NCBI RefSeq assembly: GCF_021155775.2
Contig: NC_060237.1
Coordinates: 31,049,257-31,113,256 of the forward strand
Reading direction: 5' to 3'
Origin: Neodiprion pinetum
Taxonomy: Eukaryota; Arthropoda; Insecta; Hymenoptera; Diprionidae
DNA: 64,000 nucleotides
Position 1 is the first letter of the stretch, and each line of letters starts with the position of its first letter. A program made the translations under genes and the position numbers. Below are positions 37,001 to 50,134 of the stretch, in pieces. A model generated the notes under the pieces. It saw only the letters and a program-made list of their open reading frames with translations, had not been told where the DNA came from and did not search any database.

Positions 37001-37090
37001 CGTAGTAGTGGTAGTGGTAGTAGTAGTAGTGGTAGTAGTAGTAGGAGTAATAGCAATAGTAATAGTTGTAGTATTAGTAGTAGTAGGTTT
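36776..37090. repeat. Long (AGT)n trinucleotide microsatellite
   Basis: About 300 bases of AGT/TAG triplets with occasional CGT, AAT and GGT interruptions and a nearly perfect core around 36906-37000. On the minus strand it reads as long Thr or Leu runs, which creates spurious 95- and 121-codon frames. Confidence 0.9.
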
Positions 37091-40000
37091 TTCGTTTTTT
37101 TTCCTCATTTTTCCTTTTGTTTAAATTTATTTTTATACTTAGTTTTCATTAATCTGGTTCTGATAATCTAATAGACATCTAAAAATAACACCCATTTTTC
37201 ATTATTATTATTATTATAATTATTTCATATTTGTATTTCATAGTTTTTTGTGATTTTTTTTGCGTTTTCGTTTCATTAATTTTTTTTGTTTTTTTGTCTC
37301 CAGTTTTCTATTTTCTTTTCTATTACCAATGAAATATTACTTAGAATTCCTTAAATATTAAACTGGGCCGCGTTGCTCGTGAAGATCCAGGTGCCAAAAC
37401 TTGTCTCTATATTACACGTTAAATGGACCGATTATTATCATTTCTTCTGAAATTTTTATTCATTTACTTTTTTGCCTTTCGTTCGTACAATTTTTGCATG
37501 TATCCCTACGTCATATCTGTCGTTTCTCGTTGCTGGATTATATCCAATTTGATATCTCTTATAATAATTGTTACATAATATATTTCAACTATTCGATTTT
37601 TGTGAATAAATTATCTAGCGTGTTAATCGACAATTGTTTGACACGTCGATCCTTTGCAGTAACCAATGTCGCATACTCTGATTACACCTTATTTATTATA
37701 CTAACGGCTGGAGTTTGACGTTTCCACTTGTTTTCGTATGTTTTTAAGATTTTTTTTTTTTATCTTTTATTATTGTATTGTTATTAATGTTTCTTTTCCT
37801 TTCGTTCACCGCCACAAAACTTTGTAGTATCATACGTTTTTGGTGTCGCGTAAATTGTACGGCTGTACCCGCCAATCGTTCGAAAATTGGCTCTGCTCTC
37901 TTATACTTTCACGTAATTTTTTGTACCCGTGTACCTACACGTCGTTTAAGCAACTTCCAGAAGAGTTTAATTTTAGTATCACATTTTCGGGGGAGCAGAC
38001 TGGCCTGAGATCTTTTAAACAATTTCACATTATTCATACCGAGAACAGTGGTTACATACTGGTCACCAAAGAAATTCAATTCTCATTTGAATCCGCGTAA
38101 TCTTTTTGAGATGCGAGCTACTTCATCGTCTCCCTACCCCTCCGTCCCTATTTCCCTCTCTTTTTCCCCTTGGTGAGCAGTAATTTACTGTAGTTCCATA
38201 TTCATAGATTATACAAGTATGACATAAATGTGATTCGTTTAACAGTAAATATTTGATTCTTCATCACAGTTACTGCAAGGAAATTACATTACTTTGTACT
38301 TAGTCCTGTGATGTAATCTCTTATTTAATTATTAGCATAGGTAGGCATGGCGTGGTCTCTTAAACAAAGACTTTTTATAATACATTTATAATTACATTGA
38401 TTATAATATGTATAGTACGCCAGGCGAATGCGCTCCCCTAATAGTACACACATCTCTCTCTACTACAGTAATATTGGTATTAATGTGTATTCGAAACAAA
38501 ATGACATACACCGACGACTGGACCAAAAAACTGATAAGGTGCATCTGTATTATAGGTAATTATTCGTTTAGACATTTATTATTATTTGTTTATTTAGTAT
38601 ACTACTTATTATTTTTACTATAGTATTATTATTATTTTCCCTTCCGTCTGTCGTGATTTTATTCGATTATATCATTCATTTCGTGTATTTTTATTCCTTT
38701 TTTTTGGATTTTCTTCCTGGCGTTTTTCTATGATTCATTTGTTTAGTTTGGTTATTCCTCCGTTCACTTCTATTTTTCAATTCTATTCTTTTTGTGGATC
38801 GCGGGTACGTATGTTGTGTGTTTGTGTCTGTGCCTTTGTAGTAGTCTGGTGATGATTTACTTTTCCTTGATTTCATCGTTAATTCACGATAGACTCAACC
38901 ATGTTATTGTTTTTTCTCATTCGCCTTGACAGTTGCTTCCATACAGAATTTATGGAACCGTATTAACAGACGGGGTATTCTTAAAACGAGCACTTTTATG
39001 TATAAGGTATCTGTCCAATCTGCTCTGTATCGCAATAGTATTATTTTTGAATTGTAATTCTTTTATTTCCGTTATGTTTCGCTTGCGATTTTCTTCTTCA
39101 CTTTGTGAAATTCAGAATTACATGAGATTCGACAGCCCTAAAAAGACGGCATTAAAAGAAAGCTGATCATTCGTACCATAGACTCCGCGATAAATACGAC
39201 AAGTTGCACATTGTACATATAAAAATTCCGCGTCCCGATATTACTTGCTGTAACCAATATGACTGCCCTAACAATAGGTTTCTACCATAAACTAATTGTT
39301 GATACAATAATTATTTGAATAGGTATAGGAGATATCCCGCGATATTGCAAGTGGATATTTTTTCTCGTAAATTGCACTCGCTTGGCCGTTGAGAATGGGA
39401 CTAATTGTAAGAAAAAACGTTGTTCATTTGAAATGTTAATCAAAAAAATAAAGAAACGCGAAAAATTCGCATAGATGATGTGAAATGACCATGGACTCGA
39501 ATATTTTTTCCTCGACAAACTGTTGCTTGTCAAACTTTGAAAGTCTTCGAAGCCGGAACTCTGGCAGGCTGACAATATATCAATCCGAAATAACTCAACA
39601 GTCCGTTACTTACGTAAGAATTGCAAGCAAACATCTGTATTGCACAGATTATTTTTAATTTTTCTTTCTGTTTTTACCGGAATCGTTTTGAAAATGAATT
39701 CCTCGGTGGCAGAATTCGTTTTTAAAGCTTTAATTTGCATGTTACATTATTCGATGCTTTGCTGCATCTGGTTCTGGTTAATTGGATGCATGTATTTAAT
39801 TTTTCTTGTTTTTCTTTCTTTATTTTTTTTTTTTATTTTTTTTGCGGTTTTTTATTTCGCTAATTTATCCCACCTCTTAACATTTTTCACATATTCTATG
39901 CAATTGATCTCTATAATTCCAAGGCCCTTTATTTTTACTTTTCTCTTACAAAGACGCTTGAAATTTTTAGTTACGAATTTTCGCGATTTCCCTATAAATT

Positions 40001-42541
40001 CAGAACCAGTTTAAAGTATGAGGAAAAAATCAAGACAAATTTTACCATCGGAAGTTACAACTTGAAGTAAAATGTATGAAATTACGCTGATTAACTGAGG
40101 TTGAAAAATATTTACGGCAGATACGCGCCGACGAGAGAAAAGCGGAAAAAAAAAGTTGTCGATAAAACCAAATTGTGTTTATGTTTTTTACGGTTCATGC
40201 TGTAACCGAAAAAAAAAATTAAGGGAGGTAATTTTATTGAAAATATGATTCGTTTACAAATCTTGATGTCTGCAGATGAATTGAATACAGAAATTCATCA
40301 TTGGAATGAGAACGGATTAAGCATAACTTCTTCAATATCACGAATATTACATGGATATGCTTAGGCGGTAAATTGATTAGAGTTGTCGTCTCATAATACC
40401 GCTAATTGAATATTCATTTCCATTTTGTTAAATCCATTTTGAATCGGGACTTGTGAGATTTGAGTAATCCCGCGGAATAAAAATTAGTTCAAACCATCGT
40501 AAGTTCAAATTTCATGCGTACCTCCCAGTCTTCCATATTTTTCAATCTAACTCTTCGTTCCTTCAGTCGCATATCTCTTTAGCTTATCGCATGCTAAGGA
40601 ATATAATTACGCTGTTTTAAATTATATAAACAAAAAGAAGAAATTGTCCGCTGAAATACTTCGTTACATGTATAATTTGTAAATGTATATAATATATGCC
40701 TCGATTCGATCAATTTCTAAAATTAATCTTATACGATTATAATCGCTCAATAGAAAAAAAAACCTAAAAATAAAAACAATGTAATAATCTCGCGAATTCG
40801 GTAATATATAAATTAGAATAATTATTTTCAATTTTTTACTTTTTTTTGTTTAAAATAAAATACTTCGAGCAAGACTTAGATATTATAAAATTGTTTAACA
40901 GTATGAGGTATTCGCAATAATGACGAGAACGATTTTATAATGCGATAATGGCGGTGATAATGATGAATAATTGTGATAGCAAATATCACAATAATATGAA
41001 AATGATATGAATGGAAATAATAATAACAGCGACAATAACATCTCGTTATAATTGTTTCTTGCAAGACTCGTTAATTATTTTCATCAATCTTTTTTTTTTT
41101 TTTATTGTTAGTACGTAATAGTTTTGTCAACCGACAATTGACTATGGTGATCAATGGTGACAAAGATGACCAGAAGAAACGAAAATAGGAAGAAAAATTA
41201 ATAATTCAAGTAATTCCATATTTTTTAGTTTTTAAATTCCGACCCTACTCACCAAGTCACATTAGTCATTTAGTCATACTTGTTAACCGTATTTCATTCT
41301 TTCTCTATGGTTCTCTGTCTATCTCTCAAATAATTCGAGCGAGCAATCAATCAATCTCTCATTATCTCCACCTTTCTCTCATTGTGAAACATTTCACCAC
41401 GTCCATAAAAATGTGTACAATAATTTTACACATTGGCATATCTATTGACAATACTTTACACATTATTTCTGCCAGAGGTTACCAATGCATACATTTTTCT
41501 TTCTCTTCTTTTGCGCCAGGATTCGAATTTCTCCAACTCTGTTTTTCCGTTGGGAATAACAAGTGTCTTATTTTTTTCTCATTTTCTCCTTTTCATTCCT
41601 ATGTTATTTGTAGTTTCAATTTTTGTAATTTAAATATTTTGTTACGTTCTCGTCGCAACATGATTCGCTTCTTCTCCTTTCATTCGCAATTCTTTCTTTT
41701 TTATTCATCGCCTTCTTCACACTTTGACTTTTCGTCGTCTTCTGATTCTAATTCTGTCTCTCCTTCTTTTTTTCCTTCTTCTTCTTTTTGACCATATCCT
41801 TAGGCTTATCCTTATGCTTTATCATTATCCTTCTCCTCATTTTTTTCTTCTTTTTCGTTTTACGACTCTCCTTCCCTCGGCCAGATACTTCAATTTCAAC
41901 TCCAACTTTGCTGTAGCTTGTCCCCTGACAGAGGTCTAACTAACATAAGGTACTGATTCTTGATTCACGTGTCCTATATGAAATGGTGGGCTACTGAACA
42001 GTCGTGATATCGTGATTATTTTGGTGGTAAGATGGGCTCGTTTTGTCACACCTCACGATCCGCATAGTGGGAGCTTTTTTTTTATCGTTTAACCGTCATC
42101 TAATTCTTGAAGAAGTTTGGACGTCTTTCTTTTGATTATAACGCGTTTCAGTTTTCCGTTTCAGCGTAATCCAATTCCGTATTTCCAACTTTTCCTGTTT
42201 AGCTAGCATTCCTACCGTTGAGAATATGGCATTTATAGATTATCCATTCCTCTTAGCTTCTTAGCCCCTCGGCGTCATATGTTCATCTCATTTACCGTTC
42301 AACACGTCTTATAGTATTTCTCTTTCTTCGAATTCGCGGCTCCCTCGTGCAATGTACATTTTATAAACTTCCCATTAGTTCAATGCGGTTCTTTTTCAAA
42401 AGCTCCCTTCCTATGCCCGCCACCTCCGAAAATCTTTATCTGCAATGCCAGAACAAATACATTTACTACGGTTAAAATATCGGAAAATCCAATGCTAGTA
42501 TTAGCGCTATCAAGTCCGACGTGACTTGAAATACTGTTAAA

Positions 42542-42547
42542 TTTATT
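42542..42547 (-). terminator. Possible polyadenylation signal for the MXD-like gene
   Basis: AATAAA on the minus strand (TTTATT on the plus strand), about 390 bases after the stop codon. It is only one of several such hexamers expected in AT-rich DNA, and it is relevant only if the transcript is not spliced just after the stop. Confidence 0.25.
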
Positions 42548-42938
42548 CAAGTGAATGAAATAGAGAAATTTGGGAACAGATTCTTTCCTGCAAACTGTAT
42601 ACTGCACATATTTTGTCAAACACGATCCAGAAAAAATCTAAAGAGAATCGACAACCCTGGAAAAAGTTTCCTCCAATGGCTTTCAATATATTGCAATAAA
42701 AACAATGAAATATCTTGTTCTTTACGAATCGATCCCCTGCGCTTCCCGGCTGCATACGTGGTTTGATTTTCTAGAGGGAGGGTGATTCACCTGTGAAATA
42801 GGAAGCCACGCGTCGACCCAGGAAACGGAGTTACAGAAGCGATAGGAAATTGCAAAGGGGCAAACTGTGTAGTACAGAAGCCCCTTTTACGGGGCCCCAT
42901 TACTGCAGAAGGTGGCAACGTGCTTCGGGAAAACTCAC

Positions 42939-43081
42939 CTAGAGATTGTCCATCATTTCAGAGAGGGTCAGCCTCGAGGTTGACATGGCGACGCCGCTGT
43001 CGCTGCTGCTCTGGACGCTGCTGTGGTCATCTGTGTCCGATTGGTTGCTCGTGTAGCCGATCACGTCGACCTCAACCTCGT
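42939..43081 (-). CDS. MXD/MXI1-like Max-interacting repressor, C-terminal coding exon
   Basis: On the minus strand, acceptor CTTTATGTTTCAG is followed by AC, which completes a codon in phase 1 (probably Asp). The peptide is then EVEVDVIGYTSNQSDTDDHS, followed by SVQSSSDSGVAMSTSRLTLS and EMMDNL, with stop TAG. Order and spacing match my recollection of the C-terminus of vertebrate MXI1 and other MXD proteins: a 'EVDVE' acidic start, then 'SDIDDHSSLQSIGSDEGYSS' and a Ser/Leu-rich end. Family members carry an N-terminal Sin3-interaction helix and a bHLH-zipper that pairs with Max and represses E-box genes against Myc. Those exons are not seen here; they should lie to the right on the minus strand, most likely outside the window. 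The stop codon is directly followed by the consensus donor TAG|GTGAGT. Homology is judged by eye only. Confidence 0.65.
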
Positions 43082-45796
43082 CTGAAACATAAAGAATATC
43101 AAACGTCGGATGGTTGGAATTCGGTACTTTCGAATCAGGCAAGAGTCCGCAGTAACTGAATGCAACGCCGTTTAACCAGAGCGAATTCTCTCGGAACTTA
43201 TATCCCTGAAATTGTTTTTCTATTTTTATTTCTTCTCAGGAATGGTAGTTACCAGACTACTGAAATTCCCCAAGATTATTCAACGAGAGCGCTAAGCGCG
43301 TAAATTTTTTACGAATGTGTAGACAGAGGTTTGGCAAAGCGTGCCGAAGACAAGTAAACAAGCTCAAGCGTAACAATTTTGCAGGATAGAGATAGACGAG
43401 TGTCCTAGAATTTTATGCATAGTCGATACAAACGATCGCTACTGCAGGTCTATCCGCATTCCTCTGGGACTCCCCTGCGCTACAGTTTTACGTAGGTTTC
43501 ATAGCAGTTGACATAAATATGCGAGCCGAGTGCATAACAATACACACACGGCACAAGTTGCGAGGAGAAGAAGCTGTAACTGAAGTGAAGCAGGACTGGC
43601 TGCGAAATGAAAAGAGCTTGCGGACGCGTTGCCTGCACCACGCAGAAACCTTGTCGGAGAATGGCACATGCGGAAATGCGCGGAAATATAAGGAACTGCA
43701 TCAGCTTTCTCCGTGGTTGGCCGGAAATTGCTTTCGAGAAAAGGACACTGCGCGCCTTGAGCTTCCCTCCCTCAATCTCCAGGACAAAATCAGATTTATA
43801 TTTGCGTATGGGAGACGAACGGAGAAGAGGGGATATTTTCGGGAGTGTATTTCCGGCCGAAATTTCTTACCCCTATAAATCTACGCTCTCTCTTTCGCTT
43901 CGTCTATGTCTCTGCCGTTTCTGTTTTGCTTTCTTCCCCCTTATTTTTCGCGTAGGTATATAACTTATCGGGAAAATTTCACCCCCGGAAATATACTATA
44001 CCGCGACAGTTTATTATCTTATTTTTGCCGATTGTTCCACGTCTAAGGCGTCGACACAAACTTTCCTCGGCGTCTCTTCGTTACCATCGACGATTCTCGC
44101 GGTGTGCTTTCGTCGTTCCTTCCACTCGCCTTTTCGCATGCATAAATTATATCGGAAAGAATTTCATCACGATGGCGAAATAGAGTATTTCATCGTTCCT
44201 ACATAACAAGCCCCGTATTTTTTCTTTCCCATTTCTGCTTCTTTTACGATCCTTGTATCTTCAATTTGTCTTTATTACGGAAAAACGTCAAGTTCTCTGC
44301 GTATCGGGATAGATCAGGAAAATCATAAATCAGCGCGGATCATTTTCTATCAAACGTGAGGCCATTTCCCGAAAAATCGCACTCGTTCAACGATGGGCAG
44401 AATTCACTCCGCGTTACAATATAATAAATACCGCGATTGCAATTACGAATACACCGATGTGTATGTATGCAATAATGTAATATCTTTTGCGGAAAGCGGT
44501 CAGGTATCAAGACCTTTCGGCATGCGCCCCGTGCAAATATGCTGTCGTTCGCTGCAACGGATGTAATAACGTTGCGAGAAACCCATGTAAAAGGCTCTGG
44601 TGCTAATAGCGTGCGACAGAGAAAAGGTGAATTGATTTTTTCATCTTTTGTATGCGAAACTTGACTTACGTCATAAGATTTCCTTTGCTATTGACAAAAC
44701 CCGGTACTTTAAAAGCTTTTAGGATTATTATTTGTGAATAAAATTAGTTTTTATACATGTATATGTATATACATATACCTTATATCACTGAATTTTCCAC
44801 TTGACATTTTCTATTTGCTGGCTTTTTATGAAAACCATACCATACATGAAAGGTACGTCGAGTTTCCCGTTAATTAATCAACTTCTGGTTCAGCGGGGCG
44901 TAGGATCGGGGGATTTGAGGCTCACAATTCTTCAGGTTGAAGGAGTGGTCGTGGTGATCGTGGGGTTTTTTTTTCTTTCTCTTTTTCCTTTTTTAATCTC
45001 GAGGAGAAGGAAAAGAAAGTCCTGCAACGATAGAGTGGACCCAAGATTCCATCTTTCTTTAAAGGTTGTATGCGAATTCACATGTATAAATACGTGTGTA
45101 TAAATACACGGGGGAAGGAAGGAGAGAGACTGAGAGACTTCACAGCAGAGGTTTTTTACTTGCGTAACAATCTTCTCTCTCCTTTCTTTCTCGTCGACGG
45201 ACCTTTTCAACCGCTGCGCCCGCGCCGCCAATTCTCAACGCGGTTCAGTTGTTTGTTCGTTTTAACAAGTTCCCGCCAATGGATTACGCAAATTTTGTAA
45301 TTATGTAAACTTGGTAGCTACCGCGAACCGGGAAAGTTGCGGCATTACGTCCTATATGGCTGTACCTACAAGACAGACGAGATATTCCATGCATTTTTTC
45401 CTCATTCTTCAAGCTACAGAGCAGGTACCTGAGCTTTACTTACAAAACGACGATTGTCGCCGAACTTCAAAAAAAAATATACAGAAGCAAAAGCCTCGTG
45501 ATTTTTCGTCCATCGAGTCATGAACACGTTGCAACATACTCGCATATATATGACGACGATTATGATGATTAGATAAATGCTGAGAAAGAGGCGAGCTGAA
45601 ATTGTCCGTCCGCAAGCGCGTCGAGCGTCGTGGAGAATTCACAATGCGTGGGTAAGATCATCGCTTGAGCAGGGATATGCTATACCAACAGTTACTACGT
45701 TAGTCGCGGAATGAAACAAATAGGTAACTGTGTCACGGGCTAAAAATAATAAAATTTCTGTACACGTTAAAAATATTCTGGCATCGGCTGTGGCTG

Positions 45797-45822
45797 CTAC
45801 CGCTGCTGCTGCTGCTGCTGCA
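45797..45822. repeat. (GCT)n microsatellite
   Basis: About seven to eight GCT/CTG triplets in non-coding sequence. On the minus strand they read as an Ala run in a short frame without support. Confidence 0.8.
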
Positions 45823-47730
45823 GGGCTGGCAACGATCGTCAAAACGTGACAGCTTTTACTGTACGAAAATTAAGGCCAAACCGATCCGTACTTAAGAGAA
45901 ACTTCGATTCTGTAATACGGACGCAACGTAACCTTTATGTCTGCTCGTGTTCGATAAGAAGTTCATTCGCGAATAAAAGAGTGTACGATTGAATAAAACG
46001 GGATATAAGAATTGGGGAGTGATGTAAATGCAAAAATGAAATTAAAGTCGATATGTACCGAGGTCTGAACTGTACATCGCGGAGACTTAGAAAGCGTAAG
46101 TTAGCTTGAAGTAATGATCGAACACTAAAGAGTGCGCCAATAACGCTCAACGCACATTTTCACCAACCCTCGAGTTCTGACTATCTCAAAGTTTGAGCGT
46201 AAAACGTCGCCGTTCCCGCAGCAGTTAGAAGCCCGGGGGTCGAGATTTCGCAACTTAATCATCACGTCGGAAAATAATTATCCTCTCATCCGGGGTAACT
46301 GAGCTAACTTTGAACGATTGCCTTCCCCTGATCTTTTGCTTTGGATTGAAGTCAGGGGTCACGACGCGAATGCTTTTGAGGTAAGGTAAATCCGCCAGCG
46401 TGCCTTGCATGCAAATATATCCCAGCGAATCTTAAACGCACGTCGATCCGCGAAGAAGCAAGATTACATAGCGTTTCGTACGAGCCAAAATCACCCGGCC
46501 TCGAGTCGCATACCCGCGAATTATTCTCACGGAGGCGTATTTACGATCTCTGCATAGTATTATAATGGCGGGGTACGTATAGGTAGGTACGCTGTGCATT
46601 GGCGGACTGTTACGCCGCGCTTGGCGATCGGCTAGACGCGCGAAATTGTTCTCTCAGCATGACCGGTCGAAACTGCGGCTGCTTGTACCAGCATTCGTCA
46701 ATGTCTCCGACTCTGCGCGATTTTCCTCTAATTGCGCAAACCCGTAGTTTGTTTCAATGCGCTACGCTGACTGCGGAGTGCAAGCTTAAATTACTCGACC
46801 TCGCGAAATGTCTATCAACTTCATCGGACGTCAGCGGTTCTCCGATAGGTAGAACTTGGAATTCCTTTCTGTATTTCAATTTCGTTACCGCAAATTCGAA
46901 CGTCAACGGTAGGAATGGATGTGAAAGTCTACGGAACGTGGACTACGCTCAAAATGTCGAGCGGTCGGAATGATCAAAGTATCTTGAAGTACTTCGGGAA
47001 AAAGAAAACAATCCTGTAAATTTTATAAAAAAGATGGAAGATATAACGCATGGTACAGTAACGTTCCATTAATGGATTCTTAGTGGCTTACTATTTTACT
47101 GCAATCAAAACTGACGCAAGTTTTCTTTCTGTGGAAATTTTATGCATCTACGATCAACGTATCGTTCGTTTTTCCTGTTACAGGGGTCCGCTAGTCGTTG
47201 GCACATAAAATTTTCTCAGAAAGATGACTCGTTCCAGTTTGGATTGAAAAAAAAAATATTGAGCCACTGGAAACCTATTAATGCACATCACTGTACATAG
47301 GTTACATAAAGACGAACATTTACCGGCTGGTGATTACATGAACAATAGTTCAGACTCTCTCTATACGGCGTATGTTTGTTTATTAAGAGCGTCAGTTGCT
47401 TTAATGGAGCGTGAGAGATCTCGTATAGGAATCCTGCCGGGTTTCGGAAAATGATACGCGACGTATGCATTTAGAGCGATCGTAGTGAAGTTGGGCTGTA
47501 GCAAACGGGTCGGCGACTCGAGGCATCACGGGTAGTCGGTTTCCGTTCTCCGTTCTCTCAGAGTTTGTTGACACTGATGAAATTACGAAGGAGGCGAATC
47601 CTGTCGTTAGGTCATCCGACCTTCTACCGAGAGGTAAGAATCGATTCATCCTGAGCCTGGGTTCTCCAGCACCACAACTCGTTTCGGTTCCGTTCCATTC
47701 GTTCGCTACCCTCTGCCGAGAACTCGACGC

Positions 47731-47941
47731 TATATACCCTCAGTCAGCCTCCTCGCGGGAGTTTGGTAATTAACGACCATCGATCATGAACTTGACCCAG
47801 AAGAAAGTTTCGAAGCGTCAGCGAGTGTCTCCCTCCTTCTCTCGGGCTTATTGTTAGCAAACTGCCGAGAAGGAGAAAGGAAACGCGAACAACCGTGGCG
47901 GGATGCCGCGCAAGAACGCGTCACGATCAGCAAAGTTCAAG
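47731..47941 (+). promoter_or_regulatory. Candidate promoter and first exon, plus strand
   Basis: TATATA at 47731 in GC-rich DNA is followed by a pyrimidine- and purine-rich leader. An ATG at 47903 starts MPRKNASRSAKFK and runs into the donor TTCAAG|GTATGT at 47941/47942. A TATA box, short basic peptide and good donor together resemble a first exon. No downstream exon could be joined, and no homologue is recognised. An earlier ATG at about 47787 opens a short separate frame. Confidence 0.25.
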
Positions 47942-49229
47942 GTATGTGAAAATCGATCCATCCGTACGCGGACACGAAGCAAACGAATGAATATCTTATA
48001 AGCCGACAGGTGTGAGGTGGTTCTCGGGCCAAGACACGGTTGACGAAACCCTCTTCAAAATTAATAACGTTCAACATAAAATGACCTGCGTCACTATCAC
48101 CGCGGTGTTCGCTTTGACGTGGAACAAACAACGTCGCTCGCTAAACCGAGAGGATGAATAAATAGACGGATAAATGGCGAAGCTATTCTTATACCGAAAG
48201 TGACGATATGAGGAGAACGGGTGGGAAGGTGGTAGAGGGGAGAGGGGAAGTGGCGCTGAAACGAGAAGAACCATACGTGTTTGAGATGATCTCCAATCGA
48301 CGCTTTCGTCGCTCATCCACTTTACGCTCTCGTCGAAGCTGCTACCAGTTTAATCCAAGAAATACCTTGTAGCCGGTGGGTCGGTGTCGTGATTCAACCA
48401 GATATTGCACAAGTTTTATGTCAACGAGGTACCCTCGCATTAATCAACCTTCTCCCTTCCCCCTTCCCCACTCACCGAGTTAGTGCATTCTATCACAGCG
48501 CGGCCGTTCGAGTTTATTCGCGAACGACAGTTTGTTTTCGTATCCCGGGATAATTGCTGTCACGTTGGTATACCTACCACTCGCTGCTGCACCTTGGCTT
48601 GGGAATGGAGGTGAGGCTTGCCTCGCCTCGACTCGCTTAACTCCCTGTTCTAGCCCGCAAGCAAAGGAGAAGATTGATAGTTTCACTCCAGCTCGAACAA
48701 TAAAAACTAAATCCTTCGCAAACGGCTCAGTGCACAAGCCCGAGTAGAGGAAGAAGATGCGGAACATGGAGAGATGCGAAGGAGGTGGGGTCGGAAGAAG
48801 ACATCTGCAGTATCTAGCCACAATAAGCGCAATGATTGTGCCAAGGTGAAAAGGCAGGTTGGAAAGTACCCACGCACACAGCTTGTACGAGTTATCGTCC
48901 CGCCGTTCGAACAGCAAGCTCACATACACGCAGAGAGATGTATAGGGAAATAGTAGTGGGGTCGTCGCAAGTATTAACCCTCTTCCTCTTTCTCTTCCTC
49001 TTCCTCTTCCTTCCGCCATACTCGGCGAGTATTTAGGCGTAAAGCGACACAGGGTCGCGAGGGCGTGTGTAATTTAAATCAAATGCGGCCTCGTTTACAT
49101 GCAAATTTAGGTTTGGGGTCGCGGGCTGGTCTCGTCGTTCAGAATTGGCTGCCCGCCCGGCTGGTAACAATAATTAAGTATCAGTAAGAGATAAAGGGCT
49201 TAACGGCGACGTTTTTCAGACCACGCTAT

Positions 49230-49248
49230 CCCCCCCCCCCCCCCCCCC
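49230..49248. repeat. C19 homopolymer
   Basis: Nineteen consecutive C. Runs of this length are prone to sequencing and assembly error, so the true length is uncertain. Confidence 0.85.
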
Positions 49249-50112
49249 TGTTTAACTTCCTTTGTTTACTCCTCCATGTCAGACATAGTTCCCTCGGCGT
49301 CGCCGCGTCGGCTCTGCATCGCTTCATCTCCTTCCGTCCTTCCTCCCGACGCGGACGCTTCTGACCGAACGAAAAAAGGAAGAAAGGAAGGAAGGGAGGA
49401 GGAAGCCCGGAGGGCGACACCTGCCGATCCTAATCGTTGTTTATCTTCTCTTTAAGCGGTGTGGGTTTCTGTCGTGAAAACGTATGCGGTCGTTTTACGG
49501 TTGGTGAAAACGGGGCGCCCCTGACTCGTCGGCCAAGCAAACCGTTGAGAGGCGAGGGAAGGGTCAACTCCGGACTGGCGCCGGGCCAATCGCAAGAATA
49601 ACTCGCCGAGGAGAGCGTACCTATTGCGATATACTGGCTCTCGTCGGTACCTAAGTATTTACGCCACAGCGAGTGAGAAGATCCCGTAAAGATTCGCGGG
49701 GCTGCACCCTCCGTGCCTTTAGTTTTTACGTCTTTTAGTTGTGTTTCTTTTTTCTTCTACTTTTTTCTCTTGCACCTTGCGTGTCGGGGAAAGAGATGGA
49801 GAGAGGAGGAGGAAGAGCGGTGAGAAATTCGCGTGACTATAACCCAAAAGCAATGCGTCAGGAAAGTTACACCTGAACAAGAACGAAGCAGCGAGGAGAA
49901 TGGAAGATGGAGCGCAGCATATTTCACGTTGTTAAGTCGAGAGAGAGAGAGAGCGAGATTGGTGGCGTTAGTTTCCCATGGCATAACACGAGAAGCTCGC
50001 AACTGGGTACTACCTACCTCTGCACCGCCACTGCTGAATAATTATTCACGTGATGCGCTAAAAGGTAATCTGGGTGATCGCGATTAGCTTGATGAACGAC
50101 TTGAACGTCGGC

Positions 50113-50134
50113 GAGAGAGAGAGAGAGAGAGAGA
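50113..50134. repeat. (GA)n microsatellite
   Basis: An uninterrupted GA run of about 22 bases. GA runs can bind GAGA factor in insects, but nothing else here argues for a regulatory element. Confidence 0.8.

Larger units (their letters stand above)
34966..42538. other. AT-rich gene desert
   Basis: Apart from the island at 35709-35797 and the long triplet repeat, this stretch is T-rich or A-rich with many homopolymer and ATT runs. Frames such as 37401-37718, 39640-40014 and 41384-41791 translate to Phe/Leu/Ser/Ile-rich strings expected from T-rich DNA. A minus-strand frame at 35841-36059 (YGEVDFKAIAEHNFPESNPY) looks less biased and could be a transposon relic. The right part may hold 3' UTR or downstream introns of the minus-strand MXD-like gene. 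Confidence 0.45.

Noticed and set aside
36743..37108. Poly-Thr and poly-Leu minus-strand frames
   Set aside because: They are translations of the (AGT)n microsatellite.
44932..45231. Minus-strand frame starting with a basic stretch, considered as a bHLH basic region for the MXD-like gene
   Set aside because: It lacks the conserved Arg-Arg-Ala-His-Leu pattern and helix spacing, and turns into low-complexity sequence.
48480..49019. A 179-codon minus-strand frame starting MAEGRGRGRERGRG
   Set aside because: The start is a translation of a CTTCCT-type repeat and the rest shows no recognisable composition or motif.
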